From Morella rubra (taxonomy: Eukaryota > Streptophyta > Magnoliopsida > Fagales > Myricaceae), in the NCBI GenBank assembly GCA_003952965.2, contig CM025854.1, positions 3,681,982-3,745,981 of the forward strand: 64,000 nucleotides of DNA, written 5' to 3'. Below are positions 48,440 through 59,271 of the stretch, piece by piece. A program made the translations under genes and the position numbers. Every line of letters begins with the position of its first letter. The first letter of the stretch is position 1. The notes under the pieces are model-generated. The model saw only the letters and a list, made by a program, of their open reading frames with translations, searched no databases and was not told the DNA's origin.

Positions 48440-49070
48440 ATTAGACCAAAAGCAGTCTGCAAATTTCTACTGACGATGACTCAAAAGTACCCTTGCTTCA
48501 CGTTCCTCATCGTGTAATTTGCTCATCAGAGCACCTCAGATGTCCAGGGTATCGGAGCAGGCACGACCATACTCACGAAAGCCTTTCTCTTTTCTCTTTC
48601 GCCCAGCATTATAGCTAGGATATATTGCTCAGGGGAACATGTGCTTTACTACCAACAAGATCTCCACATGAAACCCTATTACCCATGAACGTACAGCCAC
48701 AGCTGTCTACCTATTGCGGGACATACATTCAGAAACTTTGCTTATTCACGTTATCGGCGGATTGTTGGCTTTACTATTGGCTAATAATTTCTAGCTACCT
48801 CATCTTTCCATACTGCCCCAGTTCCTGAATAGCATTTTAAATCAAAGCGCATATATATATATAAGCCCATGGTTTTCAGGTTCCAGTTCAAAGGATGCCT
48901 GCCGACTGCCAACATGTTGGTGCAGTTCGAGGCGTCCATGAACTCTACAAGCTCCAAGGACAGAACCCCAGATGGCCCAGATGGCTTCATCTCCATATTC
49001 TTTATCAAGGCGCGTCTGATTAATCAAACGGCCCAGATCCGTCGAGAAGTATTAAAATTCACAGTCCATA
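48440..49070 (-). pseudogene. 3' fragment of a PPR-DYW (OTP82-like) gene
   Basis: The minus strand reads pieces of the C-terminal part of the PPR protein encoded at 53355-55574: AIWGSVLGACRVHGRLEL, FELEPENHG, and a GAVWKDEVARN-like remnant. Lower down are phrases matching the DYW region ('attagaccaaaagca', 'aagcacctcagatgt'-like). Frames change several times. It ends where the duplication ends, so the N-terminal two thirds were never copied. Confidence 0.8.
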
Positions 49071-50259
49071 TGGGCCTACATGTACGGTAGGAAGGCTCTT
49101 CCTATTAGACAAACTTATATACTCACAGGATGAGAATATAAGGGGACTTTATTTATAAGTGTGGGACTTTGACACTTCCCTGGCAAACTCAAGTTTGAAC
49201 TTACAAAAAATTCTCATCATAGCATAAAGATGGTCACGGGAAGTGGGGGACGATGATCGGAAATTGGATTGGGGCGGCAGCAAGTGGTGGCAGAATACAG
49301 TCGGAAAGGCGAGAAGAGATTGGAAGTTCACAAGAAAAAGAAGTTGGATGATGCCGAACTGGCGATGAAAAGCCAGAGAGGAGATGTCGAAAATTCATCA
49401 GAATGATGCTAGATGAGTGCCGAAAAGCCCAAAAAAGATAAACAAAAGCCAGCTAGAGTGCCACCAAAACTGCCGTTGGACGATAGCCTAAACTAAACTG
49501 AATCAGACTGGGCTGGGCTGGCCCGAGACTAGGCCTGAACTAAGTCGAATTGAGTCTAATCTGGGTCAAGTCGAGCCAACAAGAGTGCTGGCCAGCTTGA
49601 GCCAAATTAGACCACATGAAAAAAATGACTTTGATATTATGTTAAAATTAAAATATAAAAAGAAAATAATTAGACTAAGAGAAAAGAGATGAGAGAAACA
49701 CAAAAATAGAGGAGAGTGATCTGTTTAATAGTTTAACTTTTTAAAATAAGTGGTAGTTTCATATAATATCAAAATTAAAGTTCGAGACTCATTCCACACT
49801 TCATTTCTAATTCAATTAAATATTAAGTGTCTTGAAATTACCAATTAAAGAAGAGTCCAGTTCACATGTGTAAAAGTTTAACATATGAACTAATCATTTG
49901 GATCCTCATGTTACCATTTGCTCTAAAGCAAGAAACAAAAAAAAATCTTTTGCAGCATGTCTAACTGCTTAAATATACTTTAGATTATATCGTAGAGAAC
50001 AATGTTGCAGGCTTGTTTCGTAATATCAAACGAAAATGGGTTGGTTAATTTGTGTAAAATCTGAAAAAAAAAAAAAAAAAAGGAACCCTGATCTGTTCAT
50101 CGTATTTAAGGAGAACTTTACTTGTGATAAATAGACCAGACAAGTGACAAGCTATTAACACATTGATAATTTGTTCATAAAGGTAATGCAAGTGGTACTA
50201 TTAATTATTTTTACAGAGTGCAATTAACATCAATGAACTTATATATATAATGCAATTAG
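49071..50259. other. intergenic spacer between the two duplicate copies
   Basis: No gene is recognised. A run of related words near 49490-49610 ('tgaatcagactgggctgggctggcccg') is low-complexity. An A run lies at about 50064-50080. Confidence 0.4.
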
Positions 50260-50275
50260 ATCATATACAAATTCA

Positions 50276-51027
50276 CTCTTCACCGAAAGTCTAGAGAGAG
50301 AGAGAGGGTCTTCCTTCTCTCTAGACTCTCCCCATCGCCCCTCTTCTGCGAACCTACTCTCCGCCCTCTCTCCGCTTGAGGGCGACGGGAGGAGGTCTCC
50401 CGTCTGCCCCCCTCTTGGTCGGCAGTCTGCCGAGCAGGAGGTGTTCCTTCGGTGGTGTTTTTTGCTTTCAATAACTGTGGTGGTTTCTTGCTTTGGATTT
50501 TGCTCTAGTGGAGTATTTTTGGCGATGGTGGGACAGATTTCGACGAGCTCGCACCCCTTGGTTGGTTTCGGTAACTCTGATGCTTCATTGTGGCCCTTGT
50601 CCGGAAGCCCCCCTCTGGGCCTTGGTCTTCCGCGCGCCACTGTTGAGGCGGGTGGATCTGACGCGCATGGGGGTCCTTGCCTCCCTTTTGGCCAAGTTTC
50701 TCCTCTGTGGGTGTTTTTGTTACAGGTGCTAATCCTAATCCTCCTCCGGCGATGGTTTCTACCGTTCTCAGTGTGGTGGAGTGGTGTCCCGGGTCTGTGG
50801 AATCGGGTTGGAATTATGGGTCTGTTGACCCGGTTTGTAGAGGCCCTTCTGGCCTGTAGTCTATTGGCCTTTCAGGCCTTCATGTGTAATGGCTTTCGGG
50901 CCTTTGAAATTGATGTAATGGGCCTTTGTGCCCCCTATGATTGTCTCCGGCCTTGGATGGTTGTGGATTTAGTGCTTGTGCCTTCTATTTGCAATGAAAT
51001 CCACCTTTGTTTAGAAAAAAAAAAAAA
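50276..51027 (+). mobile_element. nonautonomous LINE-derived retroposon, copy 2 (752 bp)
   Basis: It is bounded by ATCATATACAAATTCA (50260-50275) and ATCATCTACAAATTCA (51028-51043), a 16-bp target duplication with one mismatch. It begins with a GA/CT-rich leader and ends GAAATCCACCTTTGTTTAG plus an A run. A frame stays open from 50441 past the 3' end (to 51196), but it matches no known protein; the repeated 'tcgggcctttga', 'gggcctttgtgcccc' phrases recur in copy 1 at 20338-21179. No reverse transcriptase is present. Confidence 0.85.
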
Positions 51028-52067
51028 ATCATCTACAAATTCAACTAATGAGTTTTTTTTTTTTCTTCTTTTTATGTCCGCTGCTAATTACTTTGCATGT
51101 CTCCCCACATTGTCTACTCTTTTTTTTTTGTCACCTACAATAACTTGGGAGAAGTTCTACCACGAGTCGTATTTGTGCCACTGGTTTCTGTTTTAAAACC
51201 TATAAATGACGCACGAACGATAAATCGAAACCAGAAGCAATGGGATGGAAAGCAACCGGCCGGTGGGCGGCCCAACGCAAAATCAAAATGACGTCTGAAA
51301 GTTACCAATTGAGCAACGGGAGTCCAGCACAAAGAGTCAAAGCTACTCGCCACTGGCCTCCAACTGAACTAAAAACCGTGAGCTTTAAAAAGGAAGAGAA
51401 ACCCATTGACAGAAGAAAAAAAAAAAAAAAAAGCATGTTTGCGTGCTATTTTCTGCAACAGCAGATCAACAAAACAGTAGCAAGAAAGTCTGAGCCCTTG
51501 ATCCAGGACAGGTGTTTCAATCCCTTGAAGCTAGCTTTGAAAGGTGCATATGTAGCACCAATGCACATACCCGACTACCCATGGTTTCTGAAGGCAGCTT
51601 TCTCCTAAACCAGTGGTTTCTGCAATCTCCATAAATCCTCGAAAAGTGACTTTATATATAAATAGAAAAACCATACCAAATGCTGCAATGCATGTATATA
51701 CCCAACTAGATTTGGGTGCCCGTTTGACACACGAGGGGTCAGTGGGAGTAGATAGATCTCAATCCCGATTCCCCGTTGTTTTCTTTATTTGTACGAACCA
51801 AAACTTGTGAGCATGCAGCGGAATTTACAATGATGCCCTCCTCTTCTTGCTTTATGGTACACCATAGCTTCTACTCGATTACATCCTTTGAAAACCGAGG
51901 CGGACGACCAAATAATTCATTCTCCTCTATAACTCTGCCTAGTTTTTGCATTCAAAATCCCTTGCAAAACCGAGGGCAAGAATCAACCGAAGTTTGATGA
52001 AAACCATCAAACTTAATTCCCCAGTATTCTGTTCCTCTTCAGTCTCTCACCTGCTACTCCCAAATCC

Positions 52068-52077
52068 TTTATAAATA
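52068..52077 (+). promoter_or_regulatory. TATA box of the ENOD93 gene
   Basis: TTTATAAATA lies 110 bp upstream of the ATG and is conserved in the pseudogene copy. Confidence 0.6.
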
Positions 52078-52184
52078 CCGACGCCAATTATCAGAACTAC
52101 TTCATCCAAAACCTTCAAACCTCCTGATCATCGCTTTCTCTGCTAACTTCATCCATTGTCATTGTTCCAATCACTATCTCTTAA

Positions 52185-53166
52185 ATGGCAAAAAATGTGG
52201 CTTCTCTTGATCAAAGGCTGGCAATGGCCAAGAGCTGCTCTCACGGTACCTTTGTTTTACTTTTGGTGTAGCTCTTTGCCCTGTGCTTTCTTTTCCTTTT
52301 ATAAGACATAATGTCAGTTCTGGCAATCTTGATCTTGTTTTAGCAGATTATGTTGAGGATAGAATGCATTTGAACAATTTTAGACCCAAGTGGATCACAT
52401 CTTTGCATTGGTTCAATCCACCAAATTGAATCATTGCGATGAAGTGGTCCTACTAATGAGAATTAAGATTTTGGTACTCCATGGACCCCAAATTATGACC
52501 CATTAGAACATGCAGGGTCTCTTCATGCTTTTTGATGGATAAAGATCATGTCCTGCTCATAGATTGTAGAACTTTGTTTTTCCTTTTGTCATTTCTCCCT
52601 GGACACCTTGCACCTTCTTCTTCTTCTTATTTTTTTTTCTTTTTTTCTTGGTATATATTCGGTGATTTTTACTTTGTTCTTTCATGGATAAGCAGAGGGT
52701 GTAATAGCAGGAGCCAAGGCAGCTGTTACTGCTGGTATAGCAACTGCCATTCCGACGGTAAGTCTTATAATTTCTCACAGTCGTCACAATTTTTTTGGCT
52801 TTTCTGAGTTTCTGCGTACGTGAAGCAATAGGAAGAAATTAAAGAAAATTACGTTCTTTCTTCTGGGTTGGAACTCTCTCATCAACGTCCGCTTCATATG
52901 CAGCTCGCTAGCGCGAGGATGCTGCCTTGGGCAAGGGCCAATCTCAATCACTCTGCTCAAGCCCTCATTATCTCCACAGGTTATCATCATTACCATTTAA
53001 TGACTGCATTACTTGTTAGTTGTTCTCAGTGATATTACTAATCCTTCGAGAAATTTGTCATCTAATGGCAGTGGCGGGAGCAGCATATTTCATAGTGGCT
53101 GACAAGACCGTTCTGGCAACAGCTAGGAGGAACTCCTTCAACAAACTCACTAACAAAGAAGTATAA
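52185..53166 (+). CDS. ENOD93: early nodulin 93-like protein (ENOD93 family), 97 aa, four exons
   Basis: Exons are 52185-52245, 52696-52757, 52904-52979 and 53072-53166. Junctions CACG|GTACC, GCAG|AGGG, GACG|GTAAG, GCAG|CTCG, ACAG|GTTAT and GCAG|TGGC give one frame. The protein runs MAKNVASLDQRLAMAKSCSH, then a small Ala/Gly-rich hydrophobic segment (GVIAGAKAAVTAGIATAIPT). The family core RMLPWARANLN follows, then a second hydrophobic segment (ALIISTVAGAAYFIVAD), ending in a basic tail (TARRNSFNK). ENOD93 proteins are small membrane proteins first found as nodule-induced genes and present in non-legumes. Their role is not settled. The gene faces the PPR gene tail to tail, about 190 bp apart. 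Confidence 0.92.
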
Positions 53167-53354
53167 ATCCAATCATCAACATGGATTCAAATTGATTGTT
53201 CTACCCCATCATCTGGATATATAAGTTAGAAAAAGAGAGAAGGGTTTCCAATTTAAGAGCACGAGAGCAATTATATGTATCCAACGATCAGCTTTATCAT
53301 ATGAATAAATATCATCTTCATTTCTATATAGCTTCTCCTTCACGTCCCTTAATT

Positions 53355-55574
53355 TTACCAATAATCTTTACATGAGCAAGAACCGTCTTTAAAATGGTGG
53401 AAACGGTTCTTATCCCTCGCAATGATTTCCCTATTAAAGATCTTCGATATCAGTTTTGTAGCAGAATGACAATTTTTACATACGCGAAGATTTTTGACAA
53501 TTCTTATTGTTGTACCTGGCTTTGTACTGATTAGACCAAAAGCAATGGCCAACTTCTCGCTATGATGGCTCAATGCCCCTTCCTTCCACTCCTCATCCAT
53601 GTCATAAAGCACCTCAGATGTATCGAGCACAAACCCAGCCGTGTCCAAAAGCCTATCTATTTCATCCAACATTTGATAAATATCTTTGTTCAAGGGATGT
53701 GCTTTGCCGCCAACAAGAAACTCATGGACGACACTACCCACCTCAATTGAGGTACATCCAGGAACTTTCTTCATTCCCTTATCTTTTAGCCTGGTTCTTG
53801 TTCTTGCTACGTCATCCCATCTACCGGCTCCTGCGTATATATTTGATAAAAGCACATATGCACCGGGGTTCTCAGGCTCCAATTCGAAGAGATGCTGGGC
53901 GACATGTTCACCCAATTCAACACGTCCATGAGCTCTACAAGCTCCAAGAAGAGAACCCCAAATGGCCCCATCTGGCTCCATTTTCATATCCTTCATCAAG
54001 GCCTCTGCTTCATCAAACATCCCAGCTCGGCCAAGAAGATCTATCATGCATCCATAGTGCTCCAGTTTCGGTGAAATATCGAAATCATGGATCATTGAAC
54101 TAAAATATTGGCGCCCAAGTTCTAGCAAACCGGCATGTGTACAAGCAGATAATAAACCAACGAATGTGATATCATCTGGTTTGACCCCTTGAGTGGCCAT
54201 CTCTGCAAAGAGCCGAATAGCCTTATCTGCATGCCCATGAATTGCGAACCCAGATATCATTGCATTCCAGGAAGCCAAGCTTTTAGGATTGATACCATCA
54301 AACAGTTGCTCTGCGGCCTCTATATTTCCACATTTAGCATACATGTCAATTAGACTAGTCCAAAGAGAGATATTGGTTATATTTGGAAAGTTCCTTTCTA
54401 TATAAGCATGAATCCATTTGCCAATGTCAAGAGAACCTAAGTAAGCACAAGCTGGAAGAACGCATACGAAGGTCACATCATTAGGCTCTAGATTCGATCT
54501 TAGCATTAGCTGAAATAGTGCCAATGCTTCTTTATAACGGCTCATATGAGTATAACCACCAATCATGACATTCCAAGAAATCACATCCCTTTGGAGTATA
54601 CCATCAAATAATTCTCGAGCTGTTTCCAACTCACCGCACTTTGAGTACATATCAATAAGCGCATTAATAAGCCGTAGATTAGAATCAAGCCCATGATGAT
54701 CTTCAATCCAAGACTGCACCCAACTGCCCAATTCGACAGATCCCGACTGAGCACAAGATGAAAGCACAGTCAGCATTGTACTCTCATTGGGTGGGACCTT
54801 CAACTTCCTCATCTCCTCAAACAACGCCAATGCCTCTTCAAACCGATGACACTGAGCATAGCCCGCAATCATTGCATTCCACGATACCACGTCTCTCACT
54901 GGAATTTCATCAAAAAGCTGACAAGCGTCCTCCATATATCCCCTTGATGCATAACCAGTAATCAAGGCCGTAAACGACACCGCATCTCGAAAAGTACTTT
55001 TGTCAAACACTAAACGCGCAAACTGCAATTCACCATTTTGGGCGTACATATTAATCAGTGAAGTATGAACAAAAGCATCGCACTCAAGCCCAAGCTTCAG
55101 AATTTGTGCATGGATTTGTTTCCCTTCATGGTTAGCCCCAGCTTTCGCACAAGACTTCAAAACAAAAGGAAAAGTATACGAATTCGGTTGCGTCCCACAT
55201 AGGATCATACGAACATAGAAATCTACTGCTTGAATTGGGTTGGAGCTCAACGAGTGCCCTCGTATAATTGTATTCCAAATGAACTGGTTGGGTTCTTCGA
55301 TGGATTCAAAGACTAGGAGTGCGTAATTGAGGTCGCCGAAAGGCGATATGGCGCAAAACTCTATGAGCTTGCTTAGCGCGAAGTGGCTGTTGTGAAGGCC
55401 GGTCTTTATGATGCGACATTGGACTTGTTTGAGGCTCTGAATGCTTTTGCATTTTGAGAGAAGGTGAAGAGATGGATGGCTCTGGAGGAGTTTGTACGAA
55501 GGATCAGAAGCTGGGAGGACATGGAGAGTGGAGGACGAAATTGGCACTGAAACCAAAGATGAAGATAGGACCAT
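53355..55574 (-). CDS. OTP82: PLS-type PPR protein with E/E+ and DYW domains, OTP82-like, 739 aa
   Basis: Such proteins bind one organelle transcript site through their PPR array and deaminate a cytidine through the DYW domain. The intronless frame starts at ATG 55574 with a short transit-peptide-like N-terminus. PPR motifs of P, L and S types run from about residue 95 to 560 (e.g. DVVSWNAMIAGYAQ, NALIDMYSKCGELE). The E and E+ region follows (EPDGAIWGSLLGACRAHG; LKDKGMKKVPGCTSIEV). The DYW domain has the HSEK zinc site, CKNCH and a C-terminal DYW. Length and wording follow Arabidopsis OTP82 (At1g08070, a chloroplast editing factor for ndhB and ndhG) closely, as far as memory allows. An orthologue is likely; the edited sites here are inferred. 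Confidence 0.93.
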   Translation of the reverse strand: MVLSSSLVSVPISSSTLHVLPASDPSYKLLQSHPSLHLLSKCKSIQSLKQVQCRIIKTGLHNSHFALSKLIEFCAISPFGDLNYALLVFESIEEPNQFIWNTIIRGHSLSSNPIQAVDFYVRMILCGTQPNSYTFPFVLKSCAKAGANHEGKQIHAQILKLGLECDAFVHTSLINMYAQNGELQFARLVFDKSTFRDAVSFTALITGYASRGYMEDACQLFDEIPVRDVVSWNAMIAGYAQCHRFEEALALFEEMRKLKVPPNESTMLTVLSSCAQSGSVELGSWVQSWIEDHHGLDSNLRLINALIDMYSKCGELETARELFDGILQRDVISWNVMIGGYTHMSRYKEALALFQLMLRSNLEPNDVTFVCVLPACAYLGSLDIGKWIHAYIERNFPNITNISLWTSLIDMYAKCGNIEAAEQLFDGINPKSLASWNAMISGFAIHGHADKAIRLFAEMATQGVKPDDITFVGLLSACTHAGLLELGRQYFSSMIHDFDISPKLEHYGCMIDLLGRAGMFDEAEALMKDMKMEPDGAIWGSLLGACRAHGRVELGEHVAQHLFELEPENPGAYVLLSNIYAGAGRWDDVARTRTRLKDKGMKKVPGCTSIEVGSVVHEFLVGGKAHPLNKDIYQMLDEIDRLLDTAGFVLDTSEVLYDMDEEWKEGALSHHSEKLAIAFGLISTKPGTTIRIVKNLRVCKNCHSATKLISKIFNREIIARDKNRFHHFKDGSCSCKDYW

Positions 55575-55835
55575 AACGGTGTTTTGCTACCAATCTCCCT
55601 CTCTCCCAACAGAAAGTTGACCTGGCAAGTAAATAACACCGTCGAAGTCAGAAATAATAATAATAATAATAACATCACCAAAAATTGGAGTTCGCAATAA
55701 TTGGCTGTGCATTAGAAAATTTATCCAAATTTTTGCTCACCAAATTAATTGAAATATTTTTAGATGCCTTTTAAATAACAAAAAGACCTTGTCCCATATT
55801 TATAATATCACAACTCACAACCCTCCATGATTCTT

Positions 55836-58071
55836 TGTTAGAATGATATTGATGAATATAAAGGATTAATTGAATGGACCAAATTCAAGCTACAAGCCTT
55901 CGTGCATTTCAGAAGAAGCTTTATACGTTCTAGAAGCTTTATTTTGTTTTGTAACATATAGTTTATTTTATTCTATTGCTTAGTCAGTTATTGTAATATG
56001 CATAGCGTTACTTATTTTGTGTATAAATAGATACATCAGTCACCTTCAGAAAATTCTTCTTCCTTTTGTCCACCTCCTACCACACATCTCTCCACCTACA
56101 GATTCCTCACCATCTCCTGTATTTGATTCTCATCCATTACCCGATCTATCCTCAACTTCTTCCCTTAGAATATCTCATCGTTCTAAACGACCTCCCTCTT
56201 ATCTTCAGGATTACAATTGCAATCTCCTCTTTTCTCCTCACTTACCTATTGTTCCATCCAGTAGTACCTCGCACCCCATCTCTTCTGTTTTGTCCTATGA
56301 CATATTTTCTTCACCCCATAAACACTTTATCCTATCCATCTCCATTGAAATAGAACCAAAGTCCTATTAGTAAGCCTTTCAAAATCCGAAGTGGTGTGAA
56401 GCAATGCAAGCTGAGCTAAAGGCTTTAGAAGATCCTAAAACTTGGTCTTTAGCAGATTTACCCCCCCGGGAAAGATGCCATTGGCTGCAAATGGGTCTAT
56501 TGCATTAAGTACAAGGCAGATGGTAGTGTTGAGAGGTACAAAACTAGACTTGTGGCTAAGGGTTATACCCAAATCGAAGGCTTGGATTACATTGATACTT
56601 TTTCACCTATAGCAAAGCTAACATCGATCTGTGCGTCTTTAACTCGCTTTAGCTGCTGCAAATTCCTGGTTTTTGTTTCAGCTAGATATTAATAATGCTT
56701 TCTTGCATGGTGACTTACCTGAAGAAGTGTACATGCAAATCCCACTTGGACATCCCTCTATTCCTTCTATTAAGGTCTGAAAATTGCAGAAATCGCTCTG
56801 TGGGTTGAACCAGGCAATTAGGCAATGGTTCTCTAAATTGTCTTCCTTCTTGATATCTCACAGGTTTGAGCAGTGCAAATCAGATTATTCCCTCTTCATT
56901 CAAGCTACTGATTCTAAGTTTCTAGCCTTATTGGTTTATGTGGACGATATTCTCTTTGCTAGTACTAACTCTGCATCTACTGTCCATATCAAAACCTTGC
57001 TGCATCAGAAATTTTGAATTAAAGATCTGGGCACTCCTAAGTTTTTCTTTGGCAATGAGATTGCACGGTCTCATAAGGGAATTTCTATCTGTCAGCGTAA
57101 ATATGTCCTTGATCTCCTTGAAGAAGTTGGTTTTCTTGGCTGTAAGCCTGCTGCTACACCTTTGGAACAGCATCAAAAGTATTCTACTGGTACGGTTGAT
57201 TTATTAGCTAATGCTAGTCTATATTGTCGCTTAGTTGGCAAGCTACTCTACCTAACAATTACTGGGCATGACCTCTCTCATTCAGTTCATGTATTAACAC
57301 AGTTTATCGACAAGCCCCGCACCTCAAACCTTACTACACGTCATCGAATATTACGATATTTGAAATCATGTCCAGGCCAGGGATTGTTTTATTCCTCCAC
57401 TTCTGATCATGTCCATAACCAAGTTTTGTGTTTTTCTTAGCCCCTCTCTCAAATCTTGGCGTTGCAAGAAACAAAACACTATCTCTAGATCTTTAGTTGA
57501 ATTGGAGTATCGTGCAATGGCTGCAACTTGGTGTGAATTATAGTGGGTGGTCTATCTTTTAGCTGATTTTTGGGTTCCTCATTGCGACAATAAAGCAGCT
57601 CTCCATATTGCTGCTAATCCCTCCTTTCATGAGCAAACCAAACATATCGATTTAGACTGTCATTTTGTCCGTGAAAAGATTCAATGCAAGCTTATTCATC
57701 CTCTTCATATTTCCACCACCCATCAGCTCAGTGATGTCTTCACTAAGCAACTTGGAATTTCCCAATTTCACACTCTCCTTGCCAAGATGGGTGTAATAGA
57801 TCTTCACACTCCATCTTGAAGGGGGGGGGGGGGGGCGCGTTGGGGATGAATATAGAGGATTAATTGAATGGACCAGATTCAAGCTCAAGCCTTCGTGCAT
57901 TCCAAAAGAAGCTTCAAACGTTCTAGAAGCTTTATTCTGTTTTTTAATAGCTAGTTTGTTTTATTTTGTTGCTTAGTCAGTTATTGTAATACACAGCTTT
58001 ACAGCTCATTGAATAAAAAAAGTCAAAGTATTCAACACTCCATACTTTCTCCTACTCTGCCATTCTTAACA
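55836..58071 (+). mobile_element. internally deleted copia retrotransposon
   Basis: Near-identical short LTRs start at 55836 (TGTTAGAATG) and about 57839, and the right one ends TTAACA at 58071. After the left LTR the interior begins directly in the integrase C-terminal region, so gag, protease and most of integrase are deleted. The reverse transcriptase follows in pieces, with frameshifts near 56460, 56640 and 56780 and a stop at 57018. It includes [20 protein letters not shown] and the YVDDI motif (about 56937-56951). RNase H pieces end with a TKQLG segment at about 57750. A polypurine tract with a 15-G run (57821-57835) precedes the right LTR. No matching 5-bp duplication was found. Dead element. 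Confidence 0.85.
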
Positions 58072-58689
58072 GACATCATATGATTTAGATAGAGAAACAA
58101 TAACACGTATTAAATGTAAATTAAATACGGTAGGATTTATGTTACTAAGAAGTTTAATTGCGACAACATTAAAAAGGTGGATTCATATGATTTGTTTTTT
58201 TTTTCTTTCTCTAATTTTTCCCACGCAATTCATCTAAGCAATTATAAAAGAACATCCTCACGTAAACTAAAATCTCTTAAATCTCGTTGTGTGTAACTTT
58301 TGCAATGCAAAAGAACCTTTAAAACACAAACAATTAATACAAAAAAAAATGGAAAGAAATGATGGAGTGAATGATCGTCCCCTTAGGTTTCAGGCCACTA
58401 TGGAACATGGCAAATGGCAAGGACCTCACATCGTATGAAGCAATTTTGAAACCCTCCAAACTCTCAAGCAATCTCCTTTTTGCTTGTGAGGGTCGTGTAG
58501 GTCTGATCCACGCCTTTGAGTGCCAATCTTGAGGGTGTCATGGGTAGGGTTCTCCTTACCACTTATCTCTTTTGTGGATGAATCAAGATCCTCTACAATT
58601 CATACCTCTTGCAATATAATGCAATTCGAAAAGAGGTAAACACAACATATAAATCATACATTATTTAATGCTATCTGTGCGAAGTTTTA

Positions 58690-59260
58690 GGAAATATGAG
58701 TTATACAAATTGTTAATATACATTTAATACTTACCGTTTCTATCTCTCTCCGAACTATGCAATCTCTCTCCGAACTATGCAATTAAGACAAAAATTGTAG
58801 AGGATCTTAGTCCTTTTATAGGGGATCATTTCTACAATTCCCTATTACAATAGTAAATGTATATTTAATATTTACCGTTTCTATATCTCTCCGAATTGTA
58901 CCTTGCAATTAAGGCAAAAAATTGTAAAGTGTCCCAATCAATTTTGTGAGTACGTAGATTAGGATTCTCTATAATTTTCTATTATGAATTGCATAGTACA
59001 ATTCGAAAAAAGATAGACACAATATGAGCACTCAAAAAAATTTAATGTTGCTCGTGTGAAGCTTCAGGTAGTGTGAGCCCTACAACAATTAGTTTTCATT
59101 TAATACTGATCAATTCTATCTCTCTTCGAATTGCATTATGTAATTCGAGCATAAAATTATAAATGATACTAGTGTGAGGATCATGATATATCCTCCACAA
59201 TTCCTTATCAAAATTATATAATGTAATTTTAAAGAGATCAACACAACACGTGAAACTTCA
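58690..59260. repeat. imperfect repeat tract, unit about 140-250 bp
   Basis: Three or four variants of one unit recur: 'catttaatacttaccgtttctatctctctccgaa', then an 'aattaagacaaaaattgtag' part (about 58715, 58855 and 59095). The phrase ATCTCTCTCCGAACTATGCA is itself doubled at about 58742-58782. Single related units occur at 38270-38340. No coding is seen. The 58072-58690 flank also holds no gene. Confidence 0.6.
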
Positions 59261-59271
59261 AGCAATATAGG

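Larger units (their letters stand above)
45740..49070. repeat. left copy of a tandem segmental duplication
   Basis: The stretch contains, in order, an ENOD93 upstream region, an ENOD93 pseudogene and a minus-strand PPR 3' fragment. The order and orientation match 51130-54010. Shared upstream phrases include 'cagctttctcctaaac', 'ctagatttgggtg', 'cgaggggt' and 'cttcatccaaaaccttcaaa'. Both borders are approximate. Confidence 0.85.
51130..54010. repeat. right copy of the tandem segmental duplication
   Basis: It holds the intact ENOD93 gene and the 3' end of the intact PPR-DYW gene. It pairs with 45740-49070. An A run at 51417-51432 is an expansion absent from the other copy. Confidence 0.85.

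Noticed and set aside
50441..51196. 251-codon plus-strand frame as a host protein
   Set aside because: It sits inside a retroposon bounded by a 16-bp duplication and runs on into flanking DNA past the A tail; a host gene is unlikely.
53573..54103. 176-codon plus-strand frame
   Set aside because: It is the antisense shadow of the PPR-DYW coding sequence.
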